Shown here: in pieces, positions 25,801 to 37,460 of the stretch
How the letters are laid out: every line of letters begins with the position of its first letter
How positions within the stretch are numbered: the first letter of the stretch is position 1
Source: Lingula anatina
Taxonomy: Eukaryota; Brachiopoda; Lingulata; Lingulida; Lingulidae
Length of the DNA: 64,000 nt
NCBI RefSeq assembly: GCF_001039355.2
Contig: NW_019773959.1
Span: 271,256-335,255 of the forward strand
Reading direction: 5' to 3'
Position numbers and translations under genes: made by a program
The notes under the pieces: generated by a model
The model's database searches: none
Told to the model about the DNA's origin: nothing
Seen by the model: the letters and a program-made list of their open reading frames with translations, nothing else

Positions 25801-28800
25801 CTATTTAGTAATATGTCATTTGTGTCTTGGGAATCAAGACAATCAGTATAGCACCTATATGAAAGGGAGACACGTTTGTTTATTTATTATGTCTGATCAT
25901 GAAACTGGTTGGACTAAAACTGATACAATGAATTTATTTGGATTTATTTATAGATTTTTAATGGCATTGTTTTAGCAGATTCTGTGGTATATGTAAAATT
26001 TGTTAAAATGCCATTTTATATTATTGGCTGTCATTTAGTTGTGGAGATTTAAGCACTGTCGTGCTAGCATTCCTGTAACAGTTCTGCAGGTCATAAACCA
26101 TTCACTTATCTTTAGGTTGTCAGTTCTCTGAGTTTTAAGTAGGGTTGAAAGCAAAGCTGTTAGCAGTAGTATCTTTACAAAGCAATTAGTAAGCAAAGAT
26201 GTTACTTGGAGTTAAAGAAAGCTTCCCCCTCTCCAAATGGTTGGTGCAGAAAACATTGGGAGGGGGGGATTTGATAGGGCATAGAAAATTGCCAATTTCT
26301 GATTATTAAGACTTGCTACAATGTGTTTAATTTTTCCTTTTTGAGCTAACTCTCAGATGCTGAAGTTACTTATTTTAACTTTTGCCAAGTCACAACGTTA
26401 ATCCCAAATCTGAATGAGATTTTATAAAAATGAACAAATGAAAAAAAATAACTGTAATCTGTAACTGAGAATTGTTATCCATAGAATTTGACTAAGAAAT
26501 TGTTCCACTGGTGCCTGGAGATGGTATTCAGGAAATCCATTAGACGAGGATATAGCTAGTGAGAATATAAGTGTGTTATTAGGGCGATATTGATGCACAT
26601 TGCAGAAAGGACTGCAAACTCGCTACCTCTCATAAATATCAATTCTATTGATTTTCGGGAATAGGATTTGGATAGCATCATTGGAGTGTCACTTCTCTCC
26701 TGTAATTACTGTCAGTTTGTTTGACAACAGTGTTAATTTACATATATTACCTTATTTTCTGTCCAGTTCAGTGTCAAGAGTGAGCTAATTTGATAAGCTT
26801 GGATGACAACCAAGACCTGGTTGTGAATAATTGATGAACACATTCTCTCTCTCTCTCACACACACAGTATCACCACTGTTTGTCAATGATTTTTGAAGAC
26901 TTTCTCCAACAAATAACCACCACTAAACCACACTCATTGTCTTTGACTACATAGAACTGTTAGCCAGCAGATGCATAGACATGCACGTTAATAATTTCAG
27001 TAACAATGGCTATTGTTTTACTGTATATTTGGTATTTGGTTTTGTACTTCAGGTCAGTGCAATACTTTCATGAAGATGGAGATGACCCTGCCATTTTGAG
27101 CTTGTGCTATCCAGCATTGTATGATCTGCCTGCCTGTACAAGACTTTGGAAAATGTATGGGGTATCAACTAATATAGAAAATGTTGCACAAATATTACTT
27201 AATAAATAAAAGTTTTAAAACAAAGATGTCCAACATGGACATCCAGAATGATTCCAGAAAATCAATGCAAAATCTGTTTAAGTCATTGAGCTCCCAATTG
27301 AATGGATTGTTAAAGTTAAGTGGAGCTGCTTCAACTGAAAAGCAAACTGATTTTGTGGAAGACAAAATTAAGGTAAAGATTAAGGGTGGGTGGGTTTTGG
27401 TCTGCTATGCAACATGAGGTCTAAGTGGAACTGTTTAGATTGATATGGTAAGTTGAATTTTTCCTAAGTAATAATGTACCACAATATTTATCATTCATTT
27501 ATGATAAATTGTTCCCCAAGGAGCTGGTTTTACAGAAGATTTTTAGGCAAAAAACATTGGTCATATTTTTTAAACTAAATTTTGGTCTTCTGGTAAATTA
27601 TATTGTAGTTTATTAAAAAAATGAAGCAACACTTTTTGTGAACTAGTATTGATTTATCTTGAGTCAGAGTAGACTTATATAATTGTTCAGTCCAAGTTTT
27701 AGTCTAAATTTCTTTTGCGAAACCAGCTCCAGAGCCCATTATCTGTAATGAAGTGACTGTAAACACAACTGTACATTTTTGGCACTTCCTGATACAGTGG
27801 AACACTTTACTCATCCCTGTAGACACCATTCAAATGGAATTTTATATCTCTGGTGCATTAGTTAATTGTTCTTCAATCCTTTTTCCTATTTGAGAGGACT
27901 GAAGCACTGAAAATGATCTGTTGAGACAGCAAGTTGAGTTTGAATAATTCATCAGTGATACATTGCCAAGAAGATGTTTACCACTTTACACAAAATACGT
28001 AATCGGATATGGAAATTTGATTTACTTGGCCTGATATGCTCTGCAGTTAAAATGTCTGTCTTTTCTATTCTTAGATATGTTTTAACATAATCCACATGAA
28101 GGCCATCTTTCAAGTAAGAATAATGTGGTTAAGGTTGAACCAGACAGCCTGTAGTATTTCATTCTAACAAAGCAAATCACTGACCAAAGTTGGCAGGAAA
28201 TGAGTGTAGTGAAGTAATGAATCATACCATCCAATTTCATCTAACACCTAAATACCTTCCTTTTCAGTGCTATTAATCTGCTGCTGAAGCAGGGAAAAGT
28301 GAAAGAGGTAAATGTGGTAACAATGCCCAGATTTGATAACACAAACTCTTTATAGAGCACTCTTGCAATTAAAGCTGCACAGATATAACAGTGCCCGTTT
28401 CATTTTATCCTAGTAAGGTGTAATCATCTTGTCATAAATGTCTCTTGTAATAATAATGATAGAATGGCAAGGTATATTAATAATTAGCAGTGTGTCAATT
28501 GGCAGTATATCTTGGACCCAGCTGCCTCTAAGTTGTCTCTAGGGCACTCGTTGTAAGGCAGTCAGAAAACTAATAAAGCACGAAGCTGTGACAGGAGAGG
28601 GCTTTGATGGACTGATTGCATGCTGGAAGTTTCCCTTTTCTGTTTGAAACTGCCTGATTAACCACAGACACTGTATTTGCTTTCAACAGAAATAGCAACA
28701 TGTATTGATTATTTTAGATGAATATGGAACATTTCACTTTCATTTTTCAGATGCAAAATGTAGTATTTTTGAAAAAGGATGGGGGGGGGGAGACACATTG

Positions 28801-29304
28801 TTTACTGATTGTTTCTTGTTATTCAGGTGACAGGATTAATGTTTTACATTTTAGGTTCACAAAGCATACCAGAAGGCAGTTGGAAGTCTCCAGTACACCG
28901 TGTCTTTATGGAAAGATGTAATATTTTCTCATTTCCCTAGTTAAATTGGATTTTTCCTAGATTTGTATTAGCCTTAAAGGAAAAGGAAAAACTTAAGAAT
29001 AAGACACATTCTTATTTTTATATAAAACTTAAACATGTTGTAGCACTGGATATTTAATGTAAAGTTTCAATTGATTACATGTCAGAAGTACGTTAAAATT
29101 ATCATTTGTGTAACATTTTTTTTTACAAATTGCCATCTTGATTTAAAAACATTTCTATTTCTGCAATATTTTATATCATTACAGTTCATCCTGTTTGCCA
29201 TCAGTCAACAAGCAGCAGAGGTTGTAACCAAGTTGATAGAGGAGTGCAACCGTTTAGAAGTGAACATTGCTCCCTTTGTTGCCACTATACTCAAACTTTC
29301 TTGA
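5917..29304 (+). CDS. ZFC3H1: ZFC3H1, zinc finger C3H1 domain protein (35 exons, 2004 aa counting duplicated exons once)
   Basis: Nuclear scaffold that in mammals links the MTR4 helicase and the RNA exosome to polyadenylated nuclear RNA (PAXT connection). Seen here: an acidic N-terminus with EEGELSDDGEI, the family signature LELRLLALASAAKN (exon 4), a polyproline stretch (exon 8), PLVINLGGDSSDSE (exon 10), a coiled coil (exon 12), one CCCH finger (C1208, C1216, C1220, H1224), then about 670 residues of HAT/TPR-like helical repeats to the C-terminus. With one copy of each duplicated exon, every junction is in phase and the protein is 2004 residues, close to the human length. The start at 5917 puts EEGELSDDGEI near the N-terminus as in homologues; an in-frame upstream ATG at 5797 is less likely. 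Two internal duplications are described separately and look like assembly redundancy. Confidence 0.95.
9801..9973. mobile_element. MITE with perfect 14-bp CTGGGGTAGCGCTA termini
   Basis: A 173-bp element begins CTGGGGTAGCGCTA and ends TAGCGCTACCCCAG, its exact reverse complement. CTTCT flanks both sides (9796-9800 and 9974-9978). Inner segments TTAGCCAAATT and TTTGGCTAAATTGG are also inverted. It is inserted about 14 bp after the exon 7 donor of ZFC3H1 and has no coding capacity. Confidence 0.85.
13994..14512 (+). CDS. ZFC3H1: ZFC3H1 exons 16-17: CCCH zinc finger
   Basis: Exons 13994-14122 and 14391-14512. The finger reads CRFDLKGTCNEECPWQH, spacing C-x7-C-x3-C-x3-H, and is split by an intron inside the CPW codon run. 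It sits about 60% along the protein, as in vertebrate ZFC3H1. Zinc and RNA binding are inferred from the family. Confidence 0.93.
14294..14367. repeat. 37-bp direct tandem duplication
   Basis: Two copies of a 37-bp unit beginning ATCAGTTTGTAAAAATGGAA occur back to back just upstream of the exon 17 acceptor of ZFC3H1. Confidence 0.85.
14719..18596 (+). CDS. ZFC3H1: ZFC3H1 exons 18-26: start of the HAT/TPR-repeat region (copy A)
   Basis: Exons 14719-14820, 14938-15045, 15229-15406, 15770-15962, 16332-16517, 16735-16902, 17366-17544, 17770-17890 and 18513-18596. Repeat-like helices are visible, for example ANKHSSDLWQHYLNLHKK and SPSNTDLWLCLADICKR, where paired aromatic and small residues resemble HAT/TPR motifs. 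Exons 21-26 (15770 onward) have near-identical partners at 19373-22203. Only one set can be translated with the rest of the gene. Confidence 0.88.
15410..18745 (+). repeat. Large duplication 1, copy A (about 3.3 kb)
   Basis: Matches 19019-22351 almost base for base, introns included, with scattered substitutions and small indels. It begins a few bases after the exon 20 donor and ends after exon 26 at CACTCTTTTTA. It is followed by unrelated sequence (18746-19016) and then an N at 19017. Confidence 0.95.
18746..19016. repeat. Hairpin, GC-rich simple repeat and interspersed-repeat fragment ending at an assembly N
   Basis: Absent from the matching place in copy B. It overlaps a hairpin at 18747-18770 (GTACAGACACA/TGTGTCTGTAC arms), followed by GATGCC/GTCGCC hexamer-like repeats. 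The rest contains CTTGTAAACACGATAAG and GGTCAAGTTCGAAAATCAGC, which look like a dispersed element. It stops at the N (19017). Confidence 0.6.
19019..22351 (+). repeat. ZFC3H1: Large duplication 1, copy B (redundant ZFC3H1 exons 21-26)
   Basis: Contains intact second versions of six exons: 19373-19565, 19935-20120, 20335-20502, 20972-21150, 21380-21500 and 22120-22203, identical in length to copy A. Splicing copy A exon 26 (phase 0) to the first exon of this copy (needs phase 2) puts TGA at the first codon, so both sets cannot be used in series. Most simply this is the other allele placed in tandem by the assembler. Confidence 0.95.
22361..24094 (+). repeat. ZFC3H1: Large duplication 2, copy A (ZFC3H1 exons 27-31)
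   Basis: Holds exons 22425-22528, 22806-22916, 23235-23339, 23506-23668 and 23876-23976. It matches 24096-25838 throughout, introns included, with low divergence. The copy ends at an N (24095). Confidence 0.95.
22425..29304 (+). CDS. ZFC3H1: ZFC3H1 exons 27-35: C-terminal HAT/TPR-repeat region
   Basis: Exons 27-31 exist twice: 22425-22528, 22806-22916, 23235-23339, 23506-23668, 23876-23976, or the second set 24163-24266, 24513-24623, 24977-25081, 25248-25410, 25617-25717. They are followed by 27053-27154, 28268-28307, 28855-28917 and 29185-29304. The end reads RLWK, then AINLLLKQGKVKE, VHKAYQKAVGSLQYTVSLWK and a terminal exon ending ILKLS and stop. Each junction is in phase with one set. Repeat-like segments include LLHLQGDDAQAVEVYETALY. 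The 1.1-kb intron 27155-28267 contains an open frame of unknown status. Confidence 0.88.
24096..25838 (+). repeat. ZFC3H1: Large duplication 2, copy B (redundant ZFC3H1 exons 27-31)
   Basis: Same five exons as copy A with identical lengths and a few synonymous or conservative changes. Joining exon 31 of copy A (phase 2) to the first exon of this copy gives a stop at the eighth codon (AAG GTG ATG CAG ACA GTG CCT TAG), so serial use is excluded. It leads straight into the unique sequence containing exon 32. Confidence 0.95.
25839..27052. other. ZFC3H1 intron 31, no gene seen
   Basis: AT-rich intron with a short CT/CA run near 26850. No coding exon, TIR element or RNA gene was recognised. Confidence 0.6.
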
Positions 29305-31057
29305 AGCCCAAGAACCAGTTGTAATATTAGAGCCCTGTCAATGATTAGATTATTGTCCTTTTACATTAAATATAGCCCATTAAATTTTATTTATTTTTAA
29401 ATTCTTCTGAAATGGTGTAAACAGGTCAGAGATATTTCAACTTTTAAGTGAATATTAAGAGTTGCAAATTGCTTGTTAAAGAAAATCTTTTTTTTTTTTT
29501 AACGTTTGGCAGCATGGACTTATTATCCTGCAAATCTGAATTTTGACCTGAAAATTTAAAACATTTGAAGGCTGGGAAGATCTAATAATAATAAAAAAGT
29601 AACTTTTTATCACAAACTTGCAGGCCAAACCACACAGTTGTTGGTCTTGTGCTCCCTGGCAAAGTGTGAAAATGAACTAATATTGAAAGAAAATATTCAG
29701 TATGACAGAACTGAAAACCTATCACACTGCCCTTCGGTAATGTTTATGGTATCCTTGGCAACAGCATGATAACACCAGCAGTGAAGAATGCCCATACAAC
29801 CTGGAGAGATTGGAATGATTACTGCGCAGTAAGTATGGTGAACAAAACCAGATGGAAGTTCTGTTCAAACCCTCTCTGGTGTATATACATATATGTGTAT
29901 GCTGAGACAGATTGGTGATGGAAAAATCAATGAGCTGAAAGTGCTTGTGCGATTTGAGCCTCCACCAAATCAACCAGGAAATCAATTATTCTGTATACAA
30001 GAGCAGTGTAAATAAGCTTGTAATTAAATCGAATATGAAACCTCATTCCTTATGGATTATTTCTCAGCAAATCTGAACAACCAGGTACTTCATTTGCGAC
30101 ACATATGTTACACATTTCTGTAAACTGCAAAATTCATTGCGATTTTGAAAGTAGTAGGGAATTCATGATAGTCCCAGTTACTTGTGACTATCAGAAACTG
30201 CTTACAGATTGAATCTTCCATCTGAATTTGTTCATGTATATCTGCTTGGAGATATATAACTAAAAATGGTATTAATAAGCACAAGTGACATTGTTTTGTT
30301 TTGCATAACTATGTATAATCTAGATTTTTTGTTGATAATGGCAGTATTGTGTCTTTGTTGTTGTTGTTGTTGTGCTAACTTGAGTTGAGATTCCAGCCAG
30401 CAAACAAGATGTTGGTCTACTTAATAATGGTGGTGTACTCCAGAACAGTTTATTGAGCTGGAAAGTTTGATACAGTAACAAATTGATGCACTCTACAGCT
30501 GCTTGCGGATCTTGTGCTCTACTGCACCGGAGTTTAATGCTTCACTTCCTGTATTTCTACAAGAATTGTTCACTGATGATTTGATATACTGAGACCTCCA
30601 GTGCACTATGGAACATTGTGCCTGTAAGCAGACGTTGCTTGGCATCGTTTTGAGTCACACCTGAGGAAAACTACAGACCTGTTAAAATTTACTTAAGAAA
30701 CATCTCATGAGTGCTTATCAGAACGACGTAGTTAACAGTAGACAGATATATTTATCATGTACTGGTATTTCTCATATTTCCTGTTGTAGTTTATGAAAAC
30801 TTGATTGAAGCTGCTTCAGGGCTTCTGAATTTTTATGAAATTTTGGCTTCTTGTTTTGAGAGACAAATATGAAGCAAAATTTTACAAAAAATACTAGACA
30901 TTATTTGCAAAAAAAAGCTTTTACATACAAAAATAGACAATGGCAAAGAATTTTACTGAAATATTTTTGTGAATGAACTTGAAATGGTCAAAATGTAATT
31001 TTTTTTATTTTTGGTTGAGTAATCTGTGAAAATACCATTTTTGGAAATATTGTACGC
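29305..31057. other. ZFC3H1 3' flank / probable long 3' UTR
   Basis: No coding exon was recognised. Candidate polyadenylation hexamers are ATTAAA at 29365, AATAAA at 29590 and AATAAA at 31074, so the 3' UTR may be short or extend about 1.8 kb. Confidence 0.5.
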
Positions 31058-31079
31058 TTTATTTATTTAAACAAATAAA
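31058..31079. terminator. Overlapping convergent polyadenylation signals
   Basis: Plus-strand AATAAA is at 31074-31079. The minus-strand version (TTTATT on plus) occurs at 31058-31067. The arrangement suits convergent transcripts: ZFC3H1, or downstream readthrough, against the minus-strand candidate at 31092-31469. Confidence 0.4.
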
Positions 31080-31091
31080 TTATGTTTACTA

Positions 31092-31469
31092 CTATGCTCT
31101 TTTGTTTTTCATTATTACTGAATAATTGCCAATCATAAATGGCAACAATATTGGATTTACAAAAAAAAAAAAAAAGAAATGAAACACAATTGCGGTAAGT
31201 TTCTTGTGGGAGGACGGTGCCTCTAAAGTCTGAAGGACTTGAGATATGATTTGTCTTGAAAGTAAATGAGTAGAAATCCAAGTAGTTGGTCGATATAAGT
31301 GGTCGTATTTCGGTCCTGAAGTGTCGTGAGAACCAACTTTTAAAACTTTTCCAGCAAAGTGCACAAAATTAATACCTGGAGACGACTTATTGAAGTGAGT
31401 CTTCATTTTCAACCTGATTTTGACTGGGCCTTGAAACTTTGGCGGACTAGTTTTAGAGTTGGTGGCCAT
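31092..31469 (-). CDS. Candidate small gene or first exon, unknown function
   Basis: An open frame of 125 codons on the minus strand starts MATNSKTSPPKFQGPVKIRL, with G at +4 after the ATG. It has a protein-like first 90 residues that are basic and Pro/Ser-rich. The C-terminal part is low quality because it reads through a poly-T run (FFFFFF), so the true end may be a splice donor, for example the GTATTA after TCGTCTCCAG near 31380. A minus-strand polyadenylation hexamer follows the stop. No domain was recognised. Confidence 0.3.
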   Translation of the reverse strand: MATNSKTSPPKFQGPVKIRLKMKTHFNKSSPGINFVHFAGKVLKVGSHDTSGPKYDHLYRPTTWISTHLLSRQIISQVLQTLEAPSSHKKLTAIVFHFFFFFFVNPILLPFMIGNYSVIMKNKRA

Positions 31470-33875
31470 AAATTTTGGAATTTCAAACGTCTGTTGATAT
31501 GAAAAGATCGGTCAGGCTTAGAAAAGTAAAATAACCAACAAGAAATTAGCGTCTTGGCAGCAGTACATTTTGCACACCCCAGCTGGGCTTGTAGACAGAT
31601 GATTAAATAGTTTCGTCGCCAAGGCCAGAGAAGGTTCTAAATGAAATTTGCAGAAGCAAATCTACAACAAAAATCACTTTCATTATTATTCTTTGTGTAA
31701 ATTTCCAAACTGACTGATAACATTTGACTGAAATGGAAGCAGCGTGTTCGCATATTTCGCGGGAACTTCCTTTGCAGCAAGTGTAAACTATAAGAAAATT
31801 CTATTTGAATTCCCCATTTTCTTTCCTAATTGCCTTGTATGATTGTCAAAATTGGTTGCTGATTTCCCCAGGGAGTTTGTGGCCATGCTTCTCTTGTAAA
31901 GTCACGGGGGTGCCGAGAAAACGAAGATAAACGTATGCTATTTTCCTTTCAATTGCAAAATCCACATGAGAACAGCAAAAATGTCTTCGTCTTTTTTCGT
32001 ACATTTTTTCAATTTTTTCTTTATCGCCAAGGAATGCTATATCCCAAACTGTTGAGAAAACTGATGTTTTCAGGTTGTTAACTTCTTATTTTTACGTAGT
32101 AAAATCTATCGCCTATATCTATATTACGAATTTATCTCAAAAACTTGAAACTCCAGCTGCATGTAGCTCGACCAGACGCTTGTCACTCGCAATAAAATTG
32201 GCTTACTTCTGACCTTTAGCTTATGAAAAGTTCCTGAATCCATTTCAAATTGAAAATCCTGTTAGTAGTAAGAGATAAAATAGATGGCATTACGCAAACT
32301 GAATATGTAAATAATGCCTTGATTCATCCTTTCTGGTTACGTTACTGGTAAAATATAAACTTGCAATACCATTGGCGAGGCGTAGTAATTAACTTTCTCA
32401 TCCACGTCAAGCAAAAGCACTAAAATTGGAATAGGGGTTGACTAAAAGGAATCCCCTCTGCCATCGTTTAATATATATAACACGTACACACACTTGTTTC
32501 CCGCCTTCCATCTCAGGATAAACAGCAGGAGTTGGAGATACATGTAGAGGGTTTAGCCAGATTGAGGGGGCTTCGTTTTTGTCTATTTCAGCTTCACTTT
32601 CCACTTGTTTCTTAAATGTGAAGTTCACGTGCACCGAAGAGATCTCAAGAAATTGCAGCGTTTATATCTGAAAACTGGAGAATCGACAGGATGGAAAGTC
32701 ATGGAAAGGACGCGTCCACGTCCACGTCCATGTTGAAAAAATCACTTGTGTTATGTTTTCACAAGAAGAGGATAAAAACGATTTTATGAATATGTTTATC
32801 TAAACAAAAATATATGTTTTTCTGTAGTGTCACGAAAAAAATTAATGGGGACCACCAGAGAATATGACTTAAAAAGTTAAAGTTTTACTCAATAATCAGA
32901 CACATTTGTAATCAGAAAAACGCGTAAGACCTATTTTCATCGAGGACGTGTACCTTTTCGTGTTGTCTTTCCCCCTAAATGATGTTTAATATTAGGCCTC
33001 CTATCCGCGGTAGTCTTTGGCCTTGGATTTTGAGAAAAGGTCCCCCATCTACCCTGTATTCCTACACTCCTTTTAAAACGAGGGCGTCAACCGGTGTCGG
33101 GCTTCGCGTCAGGCTTTTCTCTAATTTTTTTCGCCAACAATTTAAAGAAAATAGCACGTTTTTCTTTCTCTATTCAAAGTCAAGTACGTTTAGCTGACAG
33201 AAGCTATTTTACAATCAACGGGATGAAATGCGACAAAAGAAGCCACAATTGAAAAGTAAAGCGTAGGCCTACAGTCGTTTAGTTCAGTGCACTCGTCATT
33301 CAAGCAGACGACGGCTCGTTGCCTGTTCAGGCTAGCGTGGAGTGTTCATGCTTGTTAGGAACCAACAACCGAGGGAAAACTGTCAGTAGTCAGCATGATG
33401 TGATTACTGCCAAGAAATGCAGTGAATACGAGTCATGTTTATGAGGATGAAGCCCCTCGCAAATAAAATTAACTGAGATAACCCATATACACTACCAGAA
33501 TATGAAGCTGTTGGAATGTTTTGCGGGCATCTGGTGCGGTCGCCGATTACTGCGCTACACCCACGTGATATTTATTAGCCAAAACGATTACTTGTTACCG
33601 CTAACATCAAATGGTGTTTTATGCTGATAAACTTATAGTTACGTCAATTTTCCTGTTCTTCAGACCACTTAACAAGGAACAATGTCCATGTTGTTATGGG
33701 CATGTTTTGCGCATTAACAGCAATTCAAGAGGGAGTGATATTGACGTAAGTAATAGCCATTGGCGGAAACTGGGTCAAACAGTTGTGTGTGCGGTGAGAG
33801 AGGCACGCAAAACTTGAAAGTTCTGTTAAAATCAACACATCTTCTAGCTGTTGGACTTATGAGTATTTTACCGAT
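31470..33875. other. Intergenic region upstream of F-spondin
   Basis: Mostly AT-rich with no secure gene. A minus-strand open stretch at 32407-32634 contains a protein-like segment ending TPAVYPEMEGGKQ before a GTGTGT, but start and acceptor are unclear. F-spondin 5' UTR exons may lie in 33200-33870; none could be fixed. Confidence 0.4.
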
Positions 33876-36800
33876 ATGATATTGTGTCACAGAATTTGTA
33901 GATTATTACTATTAACTTTGTTGGCAATATGTGGCCTCGTGACGAGTGAACCGGACGGCTATTGTCGGCGAATTCCCTCAGAAACAAGGGCCAGCAGAAC
34001 TCCGGGAGACAACGGCTTTAAAATACGAGTTATTGGAACTACACCCCATGCGACGTACACGCCTAACAAGAAGTACACCAGTAAGTGTAATTAAACTGAA
34101 GAATGTTATGGTTTTAATGTAAATAAGATTTTTAGGACTTATTTTTTCATCGAAGCTCCTTACCAGACTTGAGTAATGAAACCACAGAAAGCAGGGGTGT
34201 AGAACATGTTTATTGCGCTCATGTGAAAATGGGCCCGATTCTTATAAGAGTCTTCATTAAATGAATTTTTTTTTATTCCTTGACAATTAAAAAATATTTT
34301 TATTGGTACTGTAGTCCAAAGAGGTTACTTGTATTTTTGGTAATAATTTTATGGAATGATTTTACATATGGCATACTGATAAAATATGTCAGAAAATGGA
34401 TCATTGTGTAATATGTAACAAGATATGTCAGTTTAAGACGTCTTTCAGCGCTGTCGGTTTGGCATGTTATTTAAAACTTCTCCAACAGCCCAAATCTTTT
34501 TTTTAGATTCCATTTATAAGATATTAGTTTGTCCTTTCAATCAATTTTTACTCCTTGTCCATATATTAAAAACTTAATTAAAGAATTAAATGAAATAACC
34601 AACTTTTCGTAAGCTGTAGGGATATTTAATGAAATTAAAATTAATGAAATTGAATGTAAATGCAAAATGCATAGTTGACATTTCACTTTTGTCTTTCAGT
34701 AACTTTAAATGGCACATATCCCAGACAAAGACTTCTGGGGTTTATGCTTGTTGCTGTTCCCAAGAATGCTAGGGATGAAAATGTCACGATAGGAAGGTTC
34801 CAGGTTAGTGCTAGTTTTGTTGGTATTTTAGGAACTTGTGCCCAAGTGTCAATCCTTTTTGGTCAGAAAAATTTGAAACATGAATCATTTTTTGTGGTTT
34901 CAGCTTTGGTGCATTTTTTAAATGCATCAGCCTAGAGATATTTCCTGTCAGAAGCATTTGTGTTTTTCGTTTTTAATTGTCCTCAAAGTCTGATGGTCCA
35001 GTAATGATGACAAAAAGATTTGATGTTACACATTATCCGTATGATTTAGCATTCAGCTCAATATGTATACAGTAGTGTCAGTTCAGCTACCAGTAAACAC
35101 AATAGTAGTTGCATATTGATATTTGGCAGATAAATGGCTTTCTCAATAGGAGGAATCCTTGTTATATATATGGTGACAGCCCTTCCCCTCCCTAATTTTT
35201 CCGTTGAATGATCTGTTGTCTGTTATTAATGTGGGCCTATTAGCACCCACACAGAGTGAGTAAACATGTAGTGGTAATTGAGCCTATATAGCACAGCAGT
35301 GGAAAGGTATTATTATCTATAGCCTGCTGGGCTGAGTTAAGATGAAGCCTCTCTGTACAAATGTCAGGTGAGGTGGTGGACTTTACACTGCATGGACAGC
35401 AGTGTCATGGAGCAACAGATGGATTTCAGACACTGGATATTCGCACAACTTATAAAAAATGATTTTGATTTTCAGTGAATGGTTTGGGAGTGGGGATAAC
35501 ATATTTAATTTTTTGTTTTTTACATACAAAAGTTTTTTTACAAATGGAAATGATCTGTCAAAAGAAAAAACTCTTTACACATCCCCTGATTTTTTTGATT
35601 TAAGGCCTCATTTTAAGCTATACAGTTGAAACAAACATTATAAGACATAATATACTACTTTTACTAAGTTCCCCTGTTTTATTGCTTTTTTAAAAATTGT
35701 TCTTGGACATAAACTTTTTTGTAAAGACTCCTTAATATTCCTCTAAACTGAAGGACAACTGTTCTGATGGCTGACAGGTTATATTTACTGACAAAAAAAG
35801 GAGAAGAGGGAATGCTAGGGATTTTGTGTTAAAGTATATTCTGTTTTCTTTGACATAATTATGATCTACCATTTTGCACATTATAATTCTTGTTTCATTA
35901 TTGTTTTATTTCTACATCCTATTTGTACATTTTGTGTTATTACGTGTGCAGTATAAAGTTTCGCAACATGTCAGTAAGATTTGATAGGCAAGTTAGTATT
36001 GCCTTGAAAATGAAAAGATAAACAGTCCTTTGATATATGAATAATCAAACTTCTCTGTTGATGTGTATGTTGGATTGTAAAGAAGAAAAAGGTGATACAT
36101 TGATTTGAGTTGCCATGTAAAGTAATGACAAAGAAACCTTAGCCCTTGGACCAAATATACTTCAAAGAAATTCTGGAAAAATTATTGGATTTATGATTAA
36201 TTATGTCCCATGCTAGGTGTCAAAGATAATAAGCCCATGTATTAGGTGTAAGCTCTTTGGATTTTATAATGCTCTGTAGACTATAGATTATAGATTGTTA
36301 CCTGTTTTCCTTTCAAAACCACCTGTATAATGCTACCTATAAGTACTGTGAATCTGATCATATTATTTCATCTAATCAATAGAAATAAATCTTTGTCAAA
36401 ACTTTTCATAATAGGATTGCATGGCAGATTTCCAAAGACTGTCTACAAGCTTAATACCTTATAATATTTGTACTAAAGTGCAACCATTATTTGCTTAATA
36501 TTTATACTAAAAATGTGTTTGATTTTATAATGCATAACCTGTTCATTGATAAATCTAGTTTCCTATGATAAACATGTGAGCTTGCACCTGTATTTATACA
36601 GGTGTGGATTGTTTCAGGCAAGCATAAAGAAAAATATGATTTTTGCAACTTATGAATGTGAAAATATTTCTTCTGAATGGCTAATTTGTGATTCCACCCA
36701 AAAATCTGTTTTACAGTATATTTTAACCAATGTTTTGGAATAAGAAATTGCAAAAAATGCCAACTCATACAGCAGCAGATAACATTGTACATTAACTGCT

Positions 36801-37460
36801 TCTAGTAGAAAAGTGAGTTAAGATTGAGTGAAGTTTATTGAAACAGAATTCTGTGCATCAATTTTAAGTTTGAAATATACTAGTAATGGCTTCTTTTAAT
36901 TCAGCATGTGAGTGATCATCTCACGAAAAGTCACGAACGCTGTCCAAACGTCATCACTGACCGCTACCCTGGAATTATCGATGACAACTATCGCTACCAC
37001 AAGATGGGGGTCACTGTCTTGTGGACAGCACCCCCTGCTGGTAGTGGCTGTGTAGAATTCAGGTAGGTATACAGGGTTCATTAGTACTTTACAAGTGAGC
37101 AAGTTTCAAATTGTTTACATATTTTTTATAATTAAACTAAGAGATACTAACAATTGTTGTCTTTTTTCCCCAAAATTAGACAGAAATTACACAAAATCTG
37201 CAGGTTGCTTAAAACCATCTTTATGAATTTTGATACTTGTTACCTGTAGCCCACATCTTAACACATACAAGCTAAGGATTAGGGGTTGATATCGGCTATC
37301 TGCTATGAAGATGTGCTTTAAGTAACTATACCCATGAGAACATGGCTTTATTTGTGCTTTATATGTTTTCCTTCATCTTCCAGAGCTACTGTTCAAGAAT
37401 TAAAGGACATTTGGTATAAAGATGATGGGGCACTTACTAAAGAAATATGTGAAGACACAG
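33876..37460 (+). other. SPON1: F-spondin signal peptide and Reeler domain exons 1-4
   Basis: Exon 1 gives the signal peptide and the start of Reeler (DGYCRRIPSETRASRTPGDN). Exon 2 gives TLNGTYPRQRLLGFMLVAVP. Exon 3 gives HERCPNVITDRYPGI and VTVLWTAPPAGSGCVEFR, and exon 4 ATVQELKDIWYKDDGAL. The order and the W-T-A-P-x-x-G-x-G-C-V motif are typical of Reeler domains. Confidence 0.9.

Noticed and set aside
15410-25838. Lineage-specific expansion of ZFC3H1 HAT repeats
   Set aside because: Both duplications break the reading frame when spliced in series, and each is delimited by a single N; allelic redundancy explains them better.
32407-32634. Minus-strand frame ending TPAVYPEMEGGKQ
   Set aside because: No ATG, no convincing acceptor, and a stop just upstream; kept only as a weak note in the intergenic entry.
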